NCBI GenBank assembly: GCA_900114885.1
Contig: FOUN01000010.1
Location: 1 to 64,000 of the forward strand
Direction of reading: 5' to 3'
Source of the DNA: Psychrobacillus psychrodurans
Lineage (GTDB): Bacteria > Bacillota > Bacilli > Bacillales_A > Planococcaceae
DNA length: 64,000 nt
Part shown: in pieces, positions 16,817 to 26,171 of the stretch
How positions within the stretch are numbered: the stretch's first letter is position 1
Layout of the letters: every line of letters begins with the position of its first letter
Made by a program: the position numbers and the translations under genes
Notes under the pieces: model-generated
What the model saw: the letters and a program-made list of their open reading frames with translations, nothing else
Database searches by the model: none
What the model was told of the DNA's origin: nothing

Positions 16817-17833
16817 ATGTGGAAGAAAATCACTACGGTTGCTTTTGCGGCAACTTTGGCATTAGGGTTAGCTGCTTGTTCATCAAGTGATAGTGATGGT
16901 GCATCGTCGGATGGATCAGATTATCCCAAAAATAATATTACAATAGTTGCTCCGTCGGGTGCAGGCGGTGGATGGGATTTAACCGCACGCTCGGTTGCTA
17001 AAATTATGAATGAAACAAAGTTAGTGGAAAAAGCAATTACCGTGGAAAACAAAGCTGGTGGCGGTGGAGCAGTATATATGGCGGAATTTGCTACGAAAGA
17101 AGTAAAGAACGATTATGTACTAATGGTAAAATCTCCACCTATCCTAATAAATAATAATAAAGCTGAAGGTAACAGTCCTTATGGTTACAAGGATACGACA
17201 CCGCTTGCACAGTTGACTCGTGACTATGGTGCAATTGTTGTGAAAAATGATTCAGCATTCAAATCGTTAGAAGATGTTCTTGATGCTATTAAAAAGGATC
17301 CAACAACAGTTACATTAGCAGGTGGATCTGCACCTGGTTCAATGGACCACTTAGTAGGGGTACTGCCAGCATTTGAAGCTGGAATTGATCCGAAATCTGT
17401 GAAATACGTTTCATACGACGGTGGGGGAGAAGCAATAGCAGCGCTTTTAGGTAATAATGCGGATGTCATTGCAACGGATGCTTCTACGATTGCAACATAT
17501 GTAAAATCAGGTGACGTACGTGTGTTAGCGGTTAGTTCGGCAGAGCGTTTAGAGGGAGAACTTTCTGAAGTGCCAACTTTTAAAGAATCGGGCATCGATG
17601 CAGAGTTTACAATATGGCGTGGTATTTTCGGACCGAAAGAAATGTCTGATGATGCTAAAGAATATTGGAATGAAAAAATTGGTGCAATGGTTGAAACAGA
17701 CGAATGGAAGACAGAGCTTGAGAAGAACGGTTGGGCAAGTGAATACCGCAATGGGGAAGAATTTACTACTTATTTAGAAGAGCAGGATAAAGTTATAGTC
17801 GAGTTATTAACAGCGCTTGGAATGCAGAAATAA
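16817..17833 (+). CDS. tctC: tripartite tricarboxylate transporter substrate-binding protein (TctC)
   Basis: 338-residue lipoprotein. The signal peptide ends at Cys21 (LAAC) and is followed by a Ser/Asp-rich linker. The TctC-type domain begins with YPKNNITIVAPSGAGGGWDLTAR, the carboxylate-binding loop of the family. It captures a di- or tricarboxylate outside the membrane and delivers it to TctAB. A strong GAGGGGGATT site and a cre box lie upstream. First gene of tctCBA. Confidence 0.9.
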   Translation: MWKKITTVAFAATLALGLAACSSSDSDGASSDGSDYPKNNITIVAPSGAGGGWDLTARSVAKIMNETKLVEKAITVENKAGGGGAVYMAEFATKEVKNDYVLMVKSPPILINNNKAEGNSPYGYKDTTPLAQLTRDYGAIVVKNDSAFKSLEDVLDAIKKDPTTVTLAGGSAPGSMDHLVGVLPAFEAGIDPKSVKYVSYDGGGEAIAALLGNNADVIATDASTIATYVKSGDVRVLAVSSAERLEGELSEVPTFKESGIDAEFTIWRGIFGPKEMSDDAKEYWNEKIGAMVETDEWKTELEKNGWASEYRNGEEFTTYLEEQDKVIVELLTALGMQK

Positions 17834-17841
17834 TAGTTTGT

Positions 17842-17870
17842 AGGCGGCTATCACGGTCGCCTTTTCTGTT
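17842..17870 (+). terminator. intercistronic attenuator after tctC
   Basis: Short stem AGGCG/CGCCT with an 11-nt loop and a TTTTCTGTT tail between tctC and tctB. A partial terminator here would make more binding protein than permease, as is usual for such systems. Confidence 0.45.
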
Positions 17871-17883
17871 AGGAGGAATAACC

Positions 17884-18333
17884 ATGAACAAAAAATTTGA
17901 TAGAGTCGCAGGAATTGCTTTTTTATTAATTGGTATACTTTTTTTCATTGAGAGTCAAAAAATTTCGGACAGTGCATATGGATCATCTGTCGGTCCGAAG
18001 ATATTCCCAATGGGCCTTGGACTTATTTTGACCCTGCTAAGTATTCGCTTATTATATGAAACTTTTAAATATAAAACAGAGGATTCTACAAAAGATAAAC
18101 TACAGTATAAGAAGTTTTTTATTATTTTTGGGAGTGCTCTTTTATATGCATTTTTCTTAGAGAAAATAGGATATGTCGTTTCTACATTTCTATTTTTACT
18201 AATTGCTTTCCAAACATTAGAACGAGGTAAAGTAATCTATTCGATAATTATTTCTACTGTTTTTTCTGTTGGTATTTATTATATGTTTTCGGAGCTTCTG
18301 GGTGGTTCGTTACCAGGGTTTCCACTGTTTTAG
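17884..18333 (+). CDS. tctB: tripartite tricarboxylate transporter small permease (TctB)
   Basis: 149 residues, four membrane helices (about 8-22, 40-55, 78-98, 103-140). It has the family segment AYGSSVGPKIFPMGLGLIL after the first helix. TctB is the small membrane subunit that pairs with TctA; energy comes from an ion gradient. AGGAGG lies 7 nt ahead of the ATG. It is followed 15 nt later by tctA. Confidence 0.88.
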   Translation: MNKKFDRVAGIAFLLIGILFFIESQKISDSAYGSSVGPKIFPMGLGLILTLLSIRLLYETFKYKTEDSTKDKLQYKKFFIIFGSALLYAFFLEKIGYVVSTFLFLLIAFQTLERGKVIYSIIISTVFSVGIYYMFSELLGGSLPGFPLF

Positions 18334-18348
18334 GGAAGGGGTTTAGCA

Positions 18349-19875
18349 ATGGACACATTACAATTTTTAGCGGATGGATTCGGGGTTGCGTTTCAGTGGC
18401 ATAATATTCTGTTCGCATTAATCGGAGTTATTATTGGGACAGCAGTCGGTGTCTTACCAGGTATCGGTCCAATGAGTGGTGTCGCTCTTCTTATTCCTGT
18501 AACAGCAACGATTACTTCGGGAATGCCAACGGGAGCAGCGGCCGCTAGCTCAATTATTTTACTAGCAGGAGTATATTACGGAGCCATGTATGGTGGATCC
18601 ACTACTTCAATTTTACTTAACACACCAGGAGAATCATCCTCGGTCGTGACGACTTTAGATGGATATCAGATGGCGCAGCAAGGGAGAGCGGGAGCTGCAC
18701 TTGCTATCTCAGCTATTGGGTCATTTGTGGCGGGTATCATTTCCCTTATCGGACTAGTACTTCTAGCAGAGCCGTTGTCCAATGTTGCGATAAAGTTTGG
18801 ACCAGCGGAGTATTTTTCTCTCATGTTATTAGGGCTAGCTGCGGTTAGTGGTCTAGCGGGAAAATCGATGACAAAGGCAATAATGATGACAGTATTCGGA
18901 CTTATGTTGGGGACGATCGGAATAGATGCAGTTTCAGGTATTGCTCGATTTACATATGACCAGCCTATTCTATTTTCCGGGTTGGAGTTTTTAACAATTG
19001 CTGTTGGATTATTTGCACTTGGTGAAGTTGTAAAAACAGTTCTAGAAAAAGACGAGGAAACAGGTAGTATAGCAAAGATTAATCGAATATTACCAACAAA
19101 GCAGGATATGAAAGATAGTACAGTCCCAATCGTTCGTGGATCATTACTCGGTTTCTTTATAGGGGTTTTACCGGGAGCAGGAGCAACACTGGCATCATTT
19201 TTCTCATATACTACGGAGAAAAAGTTAAGTAAGAACCCTGAGAAATTTGGAAAAGGGCATATTGCGGGAGTAGCAGGGCCAGAATCAGCAAATAATGCCG
19301 CTTCTGGTGGTGCAATGATTCCACTACTAACTCTAGGGATACCAGGGTCCGGAACAACTGCGATATTGATGGGTGCACTTATCATGTATAACATCCAGCC
19401 TGGCCCATTATTATTTGATGAACACCCTGAGGTTGCTTGGGGGCTTATAGCTAGTATGTTCATCGGGAATTTGATGCTACTTGTGTTGAATATGCCATTA
19501 GTTCGGGTCTTTGCAAAAATTATTCAAACACCGAAAAAGTATTTATTGCCAATGATAATTGCCATTTCTTTTTTTGGAGTATATGCGGTACAGTATACGA
19601 CATTTGACCTCTATTTATTGTTAGGATGTGGAGTGTTAGGTTATTTACTCTCAAAGAATGACTACCCAGTTGCACCTTTAGTGCTGGCTCTTGTATTAGG
19701 GCCAATGATTGAAAACAATATGCGTAGGGCGTTAACGATTTCCAATGGTGACTTTAGTATATTTGTGACAAAGCCATTATCGCTACTATTTATCCTTGCT
19801 GCAGCGGCTTGGTTATTAGTCCCGTTATTGTTGAAACTTAAAGGACGTAAGATTATTATTAATGAGGAAGATTAA
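18349..19875 (+). CDS. tctA: tripartite tricarboxylate transporter large permease (TctA)
   Basis: 508 residues with about 11-12 membrane helices. The two re-entrant motifs of the TctA family are present: VGVLPGIGPMSGVALLIPVT (about 25-45) and IGVLPGAGATLASFFSY in the second half. TYYGAMYGGSTTSILLN-like text is conserved. It forms the translocation path for the carboxylate caught by TctC. Normal length. A strong terminator follows. Confidence 0.92.
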   Translation: MDTLQFLADGFGVAFQWHNILFALIGVIIGTAVGVLPGIGPMSGVALLIPVTATITSGMPTGAAAASSIILLAGVYYGAMYGGSTTSILLNTPGESSSVVTTLDGYQMAQQGRAGAALAISAIGSFVAGIISLIGLVLLAEPLSNVAIKFGPAEYFSLMLLGLAAVSGLAGKSMTKAIMMTVFGLMLGTIGIDAVSGIARFTYDQPILFSGLEFLTIAVGLFALGEVVKTVLEKDEETGSIAKINRILPTKQDMKDSTVPIVRGSLLGFFIGVLPGAGATLASFFSYTTEKKLSKNPEKFGKGHIAGVAGPESANNAASGGAMIPLLTLGIPGSGTTAILMGALIMYNIQPGPLLFDEHPEVAWGLIASMFIGNLMLLVLNMPLVRVFAKIIQTPKKYLLPMIIAISFFGVYAVQYTTFDLYLLLGCGVLGYLLSKNDYPVAPLVLALVLGPMIENNMRRALTISNGDFSIFVTKPLSLLFILAAAAWLLVPLLLKLKGRKIIINEED

Positions 19876-19877
19876 TA

Positions 19878-19916
19878 AAAATGCAGACTTCATTGTTCAC
19901 GAAGTCTGCATTTTTT
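19878..19916. terminator. bidirectional terminator between tctA and the RsbR-like gene
   Basis: 14-bp stem AAAATGCAGACTTC/GAAGTCTGCATTTT with T runs on both strands, so it can serve both convergent genes. Confidence 0.9.
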
Positions 19917-19920
19917 GTTA

Positions 19921-20703
19921 TTATTTTATATCCAGAGGGATAGTAAGGTTTTGATTGATACCTAAAGAATGTAGAGCTTGCTTAACTGTAGACTTGGTAG
20001 GAATGGAGTCTAGCTTATAATCTAACTGTATTGCCGTTAGAGCCAATTGTGGTCTTAACCCTGTAATAATTGAACGTACACCAAGCAAGGAAAGGACGTT
20101 ATTAATCTTAAATAGATAATCTGTCACAACACTGTTTAATGTATACATGCCAGAAAAATCAATGATTAAGAAATTAATGTCTTGTTCTTGTACTTTAAAT
20201 GGTACTTCATCTAGTAGTTGTTTTGCTCGATCCTCATCAATTGAACCCATTAAAGGCAATATAGCGATTCCATTTAATACAGGAACCAGTGTAGCTGATA
20301 ATTCATTGATTTCTTTCATAATTTCATGTTGCTTCAATTCTTTTTCTTTACGCTCGGTAATATCTCTAACATACGTTTGTATTGCTTTTGTCTTCCCAAT
20401 TTGAACGGGATGACAATATAATTCAACTTCTACAGTAGTCCCATCCATTCGGTAAATTGTTTCTTCAATAACTTTGGCTGGTTGTTGGTAGGCAGATTCT
20501 ATTCTTTTTTCAATAGCTAATTTAGAAGCTTCCTGAAAAATATCTAAAGGACTTGCTCCAATGATTTTATCTTTGGTTGCTCTGAAAAAATCTACCGCGA
20601 CATGGTTCACGTCAATTATTTTAAGGTTAGTATGAATAATTAACGGATCACGTGAATACTCCATTATCTCACGGTAATCTATTTGAGATAAGCTTTCGTT
20701 CAT
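19921..20703 (-). CDS. PAS-STAS protein, RsbR-like
   Basis: About 260 residues. The N-terminal PAS domain is at about 10-125 (MEYSRDPLIIHTNLKIIDVN...TYVRDITERK), with a short helical linker. The C-terminal STAS domain (150-255) is of the RsbR/YtvA kind found in stressosomes that control sigma-B. The phosphorylation region reads DFSGMYTLNS, with Ser at the positions that are Thr in RsbRA (DITG, DT). I chose ATG 20703, with AAGGAG upstream. No rsb partners are nearby, so it is an orphan input protein (inference). Confidence 0.8.
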   Translation of the reverse strand: MNESLSQIDYREIMEYSRDPLIIHTNLKIIDVNHVAVDFFRATKDKIIGASPLDIFQEASKLAIEKRIESAYQQPAKVIEETIYRMDGTTVEVELYCHPVQIGKTKAIQTYVRDITERKEKELKQHEIMKEINELSATLVPVLNGIAILPLMGSIDEDRAKQLLDEVPFKVQEQDINFLIIDFSGMYTLNSVVTDYLFKINNVLSLLGVRSIITGLRPQLALTAIQLDYKLDSIPTKSTVKQALHSLGINQNLTIPLDIK

Positions 20704-20938
20704 ATAAAGAACTCTCCTTAACAACTATGTATTACATATTTCATGAAATAATAGAAGGTGTATTTTAAACGAATTATATACAGATTTTGTATCATGTAAT
20801 GTGATTAATCATTATTCATTCTAAAAATTGTAGCAGTTTATTTATTCATCATACCACGCTTATAAGGATAAATTCTATGTAGTTGGATAGTTTGTAGGCT
20901 AGCTGTTTAAATTGTTTTTCATTTATTAATCATTTCAT

Positions 20939-20967
20939 TGGACAAATCCCAAAATGTGTTATATAGT
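20939..20967 (+). promoter_or_regulatory. candidate promoter of csp copy 1
   Basis: TGGACA, 17-bp spacer, TATAGT. It lies about 40 bp before the start of the sequence shared by the two csp loci, giving a long untranslated leader. The rest of 20725-20938 is AT-rich with nothing I can name. Confidence 0.4.
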
Positions 20968-21004
20968 TAGGACAATAATTAAATTGCTTAGTATAGAAAC
21001 AATG

Positions 21005-21071
21005 AATTCACATATTACAAAAGGTAATCGTGAGTCTTCGGTAGCTTTTTGCAATATGTGAATTTTTTTAT
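21005..21071 (+). promoter_or_regulatory. csp leader hairpin (terminator-like), copy 1
   Basis: Arms AATTCACATATTAC (21005-21018) and GCAATATGTGAATT (21051-21064), then a run of seven T. This is an intrinsic-terminator shape inside the leader, 24 nt before the csp start. Control by antitermination, or by temperature through folding, is likely. A 19-codon open frame from ATG 21002 runs through the whole hairpin. Confidence 0.7.
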
Positions 21072-21094
21072 TCACCAAAATGGAGGTTTTTTAC

Positions 21095-21295
21095 ATGACA
21101 CAAGGTACAGTAAAATGGTTTAACGCAGAAAAAGGTTTTGGATTTATCGAGGTTGAAGGTGGAAACGACGTATTCGCTCATTTCTCAGCAATCCAAGGCG
21201 AAGGATTCAAATCTCTTGACGAAGGTCAAAAAGTTGAATTTGACGTTGAAGATGGTCAACGTGGACCACAAGCAGTAAACATCGTAAAACTTTAA
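21095..21295 (+). CDS. csp: cold shock protein, copy 1
   Basis: 66-residue OB-fold cold shock protein. RNP1 is KGFGFIEV and RNP2 is VFAHFSAI; the aromatic residues that stack on single-stranded RNA or DNA are intact. Such proteins melt RNA structure and aid translation in the cold. The start is the ATG at 21095 behind TGGAGG. The protein differs from copy 2 at one residue (Glu for Asp, QGEGFKS). It is followed by a terminator, so the gene stands alone. Confidence 0.96.
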   Translation: MTQGTVKWFNAEKGFGFIEVEGGNDVFAHFSAIQGEGFKSLDEGQKVEFDVEDGQRGPQAVNIVKL

Positions 21296-21329
21296 TTCTT
21301 AAGAATTTTAAGTAAAGATAATACTGTAT

Positions 21330-21363
21330 AAAGAGATGCTCTTTCGAGAGTGTCTCTTTTTTG
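21330..21363 (+). terminator. terminator of csp copy 1
   Basis: AAGAGATGCTCT, TTCG loop, AGAGTGTCTCTT, then T run. Confidence 0.85.
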
Positions 21364-21486
21364 TTGGCTTAAAAACTTGTAACGAGCAAATTGTAATTTT
21401 GGTAAACTATTAGTATCTTATTATTTAAAATAGACTCTGTAATTTAGGGTGATTAGAAACAGAACAAACTGAAGGGAGTGTAAAAA

Positions 21487-22305
21487 TTGTCCAATACTAC
21501 ACATAATCTACGCGCTGACTGTGAAAACTGCTTTGCTTTATGCTGTGTGGGGCTCCATTTTGCTGCATCAGTAGACTTTGCTGCTGATAAACTAGCTGGT
21601 ACACCGTGCACGAATCTTCAAACAGACTACCGTTGTGGTGTACATAAAAAGCTTAGGCAAGAAGGATATAAAGGCTGTACAGTATTTGAATGCTACGGGG
21701 CGGGGCAAAAGGTTTCGCAAGTTACTTTCAAGGGAGTAAGCTGGCGAGAGAGTCCAGAAATAGCGAGGGAAATGTTTGACGTTTTTCCAATTATGCAGGA
21801 GCTTCATGAAATACTTTCATATCTTACAGAGGCTCGTACAAAGGAAGAAACGATTACTATTCATAAAGAACTTAATCATGCAATAGATGAAACCGAAAGA
21901 CTTACGTTGCTTAGCTCTGATTTGCTCTTGGAGTTAAACATTCCAGTGCATCGTGCTAGGGTGAACCTCTTACTCGCAAAAACAAGTGAACTAGTTCGTA
22001 AAGATAAAGGTTCAACTAGTAATAGGAAAAAAGATCGTAGCAGAGCAGATCTTCTAGGAGCTAATTTACGAGGAGTAGATCTTAGAGGTGTAAATTTTAG
22101 AGGTGCTTACCTAATTGCTGCAAACCTTCAAAATGCTGATATGAGACATGCAGATTTAATTGGGGCAGACTTCCGAGATGCTAATCTAAGTGGAGCGGAT
22201 CTGACGGGAGCAATATTCCTCACACAAGTTCAGGTTAACTCTGCTAAGGGAAATGACCAAACTAAGTTGCCATCAACTGTTATGCGACCAATGCATTGGA
22301 CATAA
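21487..22305 (+). CDS. pentapeptide-repeat protein with Cys-rich N-terminus
   Basis: 272 residues from a TTG start with GGGAG 8-9 nt upstream. Residues 1-80 hold eight cysteines (ADCENCFALCCVG, GTPC, YRCGVH, GCTVFECYG), a possible metal site. A helical middle follows. From about 184 to 245 there are a dozen A(D/N)LXX pentapeptide repeats (ADLLGANLRGVDLRGVNFRG), which form a right-handed beta-helix. The function is unknown. Similar proteins occur widely in Bacillales. A pcp gene starts 29 nt downstream, so the two may be cotranscribed. Confidence 0.75.
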   Translation: MSNTTHNLRADCENCFALCCVGLHFAASVDFAADKLAGTPCTNLQTDYRCGVHKKLRQEGYKGCTVFECYGAGQKVSQVTFKGVSWRESPEIAREMFDVFPIMQELHEILSYLTEARTKEETITIHKELNHAIDETERLTLLSSDLLLELNIPVHRARVNLLLAKTSELVRKDKGSTSNRKKDRSRADLLGANLRGVDLRGVNFRGAYLIAANLQNADMRHADLIGADFRDANLSGADLTGAIFLTQVQVNSAKGNDQTKLPSTVMRPMHWT

Positions 22306-22334
22306 AAATTCATCAGAGGAAGAGAGGGTTAAGG

Positions 22335-22940
22335 ATGAAGAAACTACTATTAACTGGATTTGAACCATTTTTATCATTCACGGTGAATCCGACCATGAAA
22401 ATTGTAGAGGAATTAAACGGAACAAAAATAGGGAGATATGAGGTGATGAGTAGGGTTCTATCAGTTGACTTTTCACAGTCTGGAGACCAGCTTATTCATT
22501 ATCTAAAGGAGTTAAAACCAGATGCAGTTATCTCTTTGGGATTAGCTGGAGGAAGATATAAAATTACTCCAGAACGTGTTGCGATCAATGTGAAAGATGG
22601 AGCCGCAGACAATCAAGGCCAAATACCATTGGACGAAACAATCCAAATTGATGGAGAACCTGGATACTTTTCTACGCTGCCTATCCGTTCGATGGTCGAT
22701 GAACTTATAAAAGAAGGTCTCCCTGCTGCAATATCGAATACTGCAGGTACATACCTGTGCAATAACGTCATGTATGAAGCTTTACATTATGCAAAAATGA
22801 ACAATCTAGACGTACCCTCGGGATTCATTCATATACCAGCTTCTCATGAGTTAGCCATCCAACATGGGAAAATACCAAGCTGGTCCCACGTTGATTTAAA
22901 ACGATCGATAGAGATTTGTATAGAAGTGTTAGGTAAGTAA
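22335..22940 (+). CDS. pcp: pyroglutamyl-peptidase I
   Basis: 201-residue cytoplasmic cysteine peptidase (family C15) that removes N-terminal pyroglutamate from peptides. The catalytic triad is visible: Glu80 (ITPERVAIN), Cys142 (NTAGTYLCNN) and His166 (GFIHIPAS). The N-terminal substrate loop LTGFEPF is also present. I chose ATG 22335; the longer frame overlaps the upstream gene and lacks family sequence. Probably transcribed with the pentapeptide-repeat gene. Confidence 0.93.
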   Translation: MKKLLLTGFEPFLSFTVNPTMKIVEELNGTKIGRYEVMSRVLSVDFSQSGDQLIHYLKELKPDAVISLGLAGGRYKITPERVAINVKDGAADNQGQIPLDETIQIDGEPGYFSTLPIRSMVDELIKEGLPAAISNTAGTYLCNNVMYEALHYAKMNNLDVPSGFIHIPASHELAIQHGKIPSWSHVDLKRSIEICIEVLGK

Positions 22941-22958
22941 TAAAAAAAACTTAATACA

Positions 22959-22995
22959 AAAAGGAACCCTCGATAACAAAGTGATCAAGGGTTCC
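22959..22995 (-). terminator. terminator of the chemotaxis receptor gene
   Basis: Stem GGAACCCT/AGGGTTCC with GAT/ATC pairing inside. A T run follows on the minus strand, and the hairpin may also stop pcp. Confidence 0.8.
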
Positions 22996-23012
22996 ACATC
23001 ATATAACTTTCA

Positions 23013-24701
23013 TTAAGAAAGTTTGAATTTTTGTATTTCATCCTGTAGTTCTAAGGCATTTTGACTAAGTTCTACGGCTACTCCACTTACTTGTTCCATC
23101 GTCGCTGTTTGCTCCTCGATTGCAGCAGCAATACTTTCGATATTAGCAGATGCATTTGTTGTGCCAGTTGCAATTTCATTTGCAGAAGCTGATACCTGTT
23201 CAGCTGATGCAGAAATTTCCTCAGAGGTTGCAGAAATTTCTTCAATCTGGATATTCATCTTTTCTACTGCGGTTACGATTCCTTCGAAAGAAATCCCTGC
23301 TTGACCAATAATTTTTACACCATCTGATACAGAGGTTAAAGATTCTTCCGCTGCTTTCTCAACGTTTTCCATATCGCCCTTAATCTCTTGGATTAACTCA
23401 ACAATTTGGTTGGCAGATAACTTAGATTCCTCTGCTAACTTTCGAACTTCATCGGCTACTACTGCAAATCCTTTCCCTTGTTCGCCAGCACGTGCAGCCT
23501 CAATAGCAGCATTTAATGCAAGTAAATTGGTTTGATCAGTTATTGCGGTAATTACATTTGTAATATTTTCAATTTCAGCAGTTTGTTTACTTAGTCTTTG
23601 GACTAACTCATTTACCATATTAGATGAATGATTGATCGTATTCATTTGATTACTAGCTTGATCGATGATTTTTCCACCAGATATTGCTGTATGATAGGTT
23701 TCTTTAGAGCTTTCGTTCAAGCTTTGTGTGGATTCTGCGATACGTTGAACTCCAGTTGCAGTTTCTTCCATTGCTAAGGCACTTTCGCTAGCTGATTGCG
23801 CAGCAGATGTTGAAGCATGAAGTGTATCATTTGCGCGATTAGCCATTTCCGTTGTGGAAGCAGTAACTTCCTCGGTGCTAGCAGACAATTCTTCAGCTGC
23901 TGCACTCAAATGTTCGGAGTTTTCTTGGATCCGTCCGAGTAAAGAACGAAGGTTATTTTTCATCAAATTATTAGCAGTTGCTAATTGTCCAATTTCATCT
24001 TGTGATTCGACAGGTATATCATTTTGAGATAAGTCACCATTAGCGATTGAATGGGAAATACTAGCCATAGCTTTTAATGGTAAAGTTATTTTTTTATGTA
24101 CGAATAAAACTAATAAAATCCCTATAATTATACTAATGATACACATTACAATCGAGATAGTTGTTGATAGACTTAAAGCATCATTCGTTTCATCCGTTAA
24201 AATCTCTAATTGTTCATCCTGATACTCCATTATTTGTTCAGTCACTTGAAGAATATCGTCATTTGCTTTAGCGATATCTGTATTAAGTATCTCTGTACCC
24301 GCCTCTTTATTTTTTTCTTCCGCATATCCTAAATAGGTAGAAGTTGCAATGTTGAATGCCTCATTATGTGCATTTAATTGTTCTATTAACTCTGCCATCG
24401 TGTCTGAAGATGACATGCCATCGATTTCAATGATTCGTTCATCAACATAGTTGGCATAATATTCTAGTTTCTCTAATGTTTCAGGTGTGTTATCTGTTAG
24501 TAAAGCCCGGACATATTGTCCTTGCATTCCAATCCCTACTCGAATTTCTTCAATAACAAGTATTTGTTTTACCCGATCGTCTAGGGCCTCATCCACTTTG
24601 TCTTTTACATTTGTTGAACTTAATATTGCCATACCAGTTGATACAAAAAGTAATAATATCATTGCTATGAAGGATAGATTTAACTTTTTTCCTATACTCA
24701 T
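23013..24701 (-). CDS. methyl-accepting chemotaxis protein
   Basis: 562 residues. Membrane helix 1 (about 8-28), an extracellular four-helix-bundle sensor (30-180), membrane helix 2 (about 182-203), HAMP domain (205-258) and a long coiled-coil signalling domain follow. The highly conserved hairpin tip [20 protein letters not shown] is near residue 390. The sensor binds a ligand and signals to CheA/CheW to steer flagella. No other chemotaxis gene is near. The upstream 229 bp (24702-24929) are AT-rich and probably hold divergent promoters. Confidence 0.93.
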   Translation of the reverse strand: MSIGKKLNLSFIAMILLLFVSTGMAILSSTNVKDKVDEALDDRVKQILVIEEIRVGIGMQGQYVRALLTDNTPETLEKLEYYANYVDERIIEIDGMSSSDTMAELIEQLNAHNEAFNIATSTYLGYAEEKNKEAGTEILNTDIAKANDDILQVTEQIMEYQDEQLEILTDETNDALSLSTTISIVMCIISIIIGILLVLFVHKKITLPLKAMASISHSIANGDLSQNDIPVESQDEIGQLATANNLMKNNLRSLLGRIQENSEHLSAAAEELSASTEEVTASTTEMANRANDTLHASTSAAQSASESALAMEETATGVQRIAESTQSLNESSKETYHTAISGGKIIDQASNQMNTINHSSNMVNELVQRLSKQTAEIENITNVITAITDQTNLLALNAAIEAARAGEQGKGFAVVADEVRKLAEESKLSANQIVELIQEIKGDMENVEKAAEESLTSVSDGVKIIGQAGISFEGIVTAVEKMNIQIEEISATSEEISASAEQVSASANEIATGTTNASANIESIAAAIEEQTATMEQVSGVAVELSQNALELQDEIQKFKLS

Positions 24702-24929
24702 TTATATACCTCTTCTCGTTACTATTTAGTTCATGTGGTTATTATCGACTATTTTTTATCATGATGAAGCTGAATTATAAATAATTTTATATCTTTATTA
24801 CCATAATTACTTTTATTAATATATAATATTTTGATAAATTAAATAATTTTATATTTCCAGGTTACTTTTAATACTCTTAGTTGAAACAATATATCTACTT
24901 ATACGTATAAAAGGGAGGAGGGGATTTAC

Positions 24930-25880
24930 ATGTGGGAGGAATTACAGGAGCGTCAATCGGTTTTAAAGATGGAGATTAATAGGAGGGAAAAAGCAAAAAG
25001 AAAGCAGCAAACACTGGCAGAGCAATTAGAAACAGCATTACATAAAAAGCAGGAATATTGGACGAGATTAAAGGAAGAACAAAAAGATGTAGAAGATCTA
25101 GATAGGTTTTCAATTTTGAAAGTGGTTAGAACATGGACGGGAAAGCAGGATGTAATTCGAGAGAAGGAAATAAGCGAGCTAGCTGCTATAGAAGCGAAGT
25201 ATAGAGAAATTGAAAAAACAGTAATAGATTTGGAAAAGGATATAACCGTTAACGAAAGAGAATTAGAAAAAGGGGACTGGGAATCTCTTGACTTGGAGTG
25301 GAAACAGATTATTGAAAAGAAGAAACAATGGCTTCTTGTAAATAATCACGCTGAGGCGACTCGTCTCGAGAGGTTATACGAACAGAAGACGATTCTTGCA
25401 ACAAGTATCCGTGAAATAATAGAAGCCATAACAGCTGGTAATGAAGCTAAAATAGCATTAAAGAGAGCGTTAAAGTCGCTTGAAGGTGCTAAGGATTATT
25501 CTACGTGGGATACCTTTTTAGGAGGAGGAATAATCGCCACTTCTTTAAAACATAGTAAGCTTGACGAATCGGAAGAAGCAATTCACTATGCTCAGCGTTC
25601 CTTACAACGATTTCATACAGAACTTTTAGATATCCAGAAAATCAGTATCGAAAACATAGCTATTGAAAGAGAAAGTTTTGTTACGTTTGCAGATTATGTG
25701 TTCGATGATATTTTTTCAGCATGGTCAACTCATTCCAAAATAAACAATTCAATAGACCGAATGGAACAGACACTTCAAAATTTATCGAGTATATCTGACC
25801 AATTGCAAAAGCAGCTTAAAGAAACTCAAGAAAAACAATCTAATGTAGAAATAGAAATTGCCCAAATCATTGAGTACTAA
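24930..25880 (+). CDS. hypothetical coiled-coil protein
   Basis: 316 residues, highly charged and mostly helical, with long coiled-coil stretches at about 5-120 and 255-310. There is no signal peptide or membrane helix. The middle has a conserved-looking, less charged block (YSTWDTFLGGGIIATSLKHS) flanked by helices. The start is ATG behind GGGAGGAGGGG, a very strong site. I recognise no named family; similar unnamed proteins occur in Bacillus relatives. Isolated gene on the plus strand between a chemotaxis receptor and another unknown gene. Confidence 0.7.
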   Translation: MWEELQERQSVLKMEINRREKAKRKQQTLAEQLETALHKKQEYWTRLKEEQKDVEDLDRFSILKVVRTWTGKQDVIREKEISELAAIEAKYREIEKTVIDLEKDITVNERELEKGDWESLDLEWKQIIEKKKQWLLVNNHAEATRLERLYEQKTILATSIREIIEAITAGNEAKIALKRALKSLEGAKDYSTWDTFLGGGIIATSLKHSKLDESEEAIHYAQRSLQRFHTELLDIQKISIENIAIERESFVTFADYVFDDIFSAWSTHSKINNSIDRMEQTLQNLSSISDQLQKQLKETQEKQSNVEIEIAQIIEY

Positions 25881-25903
25881 CATAAAAGAATTTTATTCAG
25901 TTC

Positions 25904-25940
25904 TGACAGAGAGTAGAATGCGCTTTCTGTCATTATTTCT
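25904..25940 (+). terminator. probable terminator of the coiled-coil gene
   Basis: TGACAGA/TCTGTCA arms around a 15-nt loop, then TTATTTCTT. The rest of 25941-26171 shows nothing I can name. Confidence 0.5.
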
Positions 25941-26171
25941 TGGGAAATAATCTGACAAATTAAATGTATTTTCGTCTAAATATTTTGTTTAGGTAATGCT
26001 GAGTCGTTTAGTTAGATATTCTCGAGTGAATCATTGGTATTTACCTATACTTATTTTCAATAAATAGAGGATGAAGAATATCTAAAGTGATTGAAATTTC
26101 ACTTTACGTTGTGTCTGTATGTAGACTAAATAGGGAATAGTATAAGGACACTCAAGTCGGGAGGAAATGAT

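Noticed and set aside
18666-19463. 265-residue minus-strand frame
   Set aside because: It is antisense to tctA, which has clear family motifs; the antisense frame has no ribosome site.
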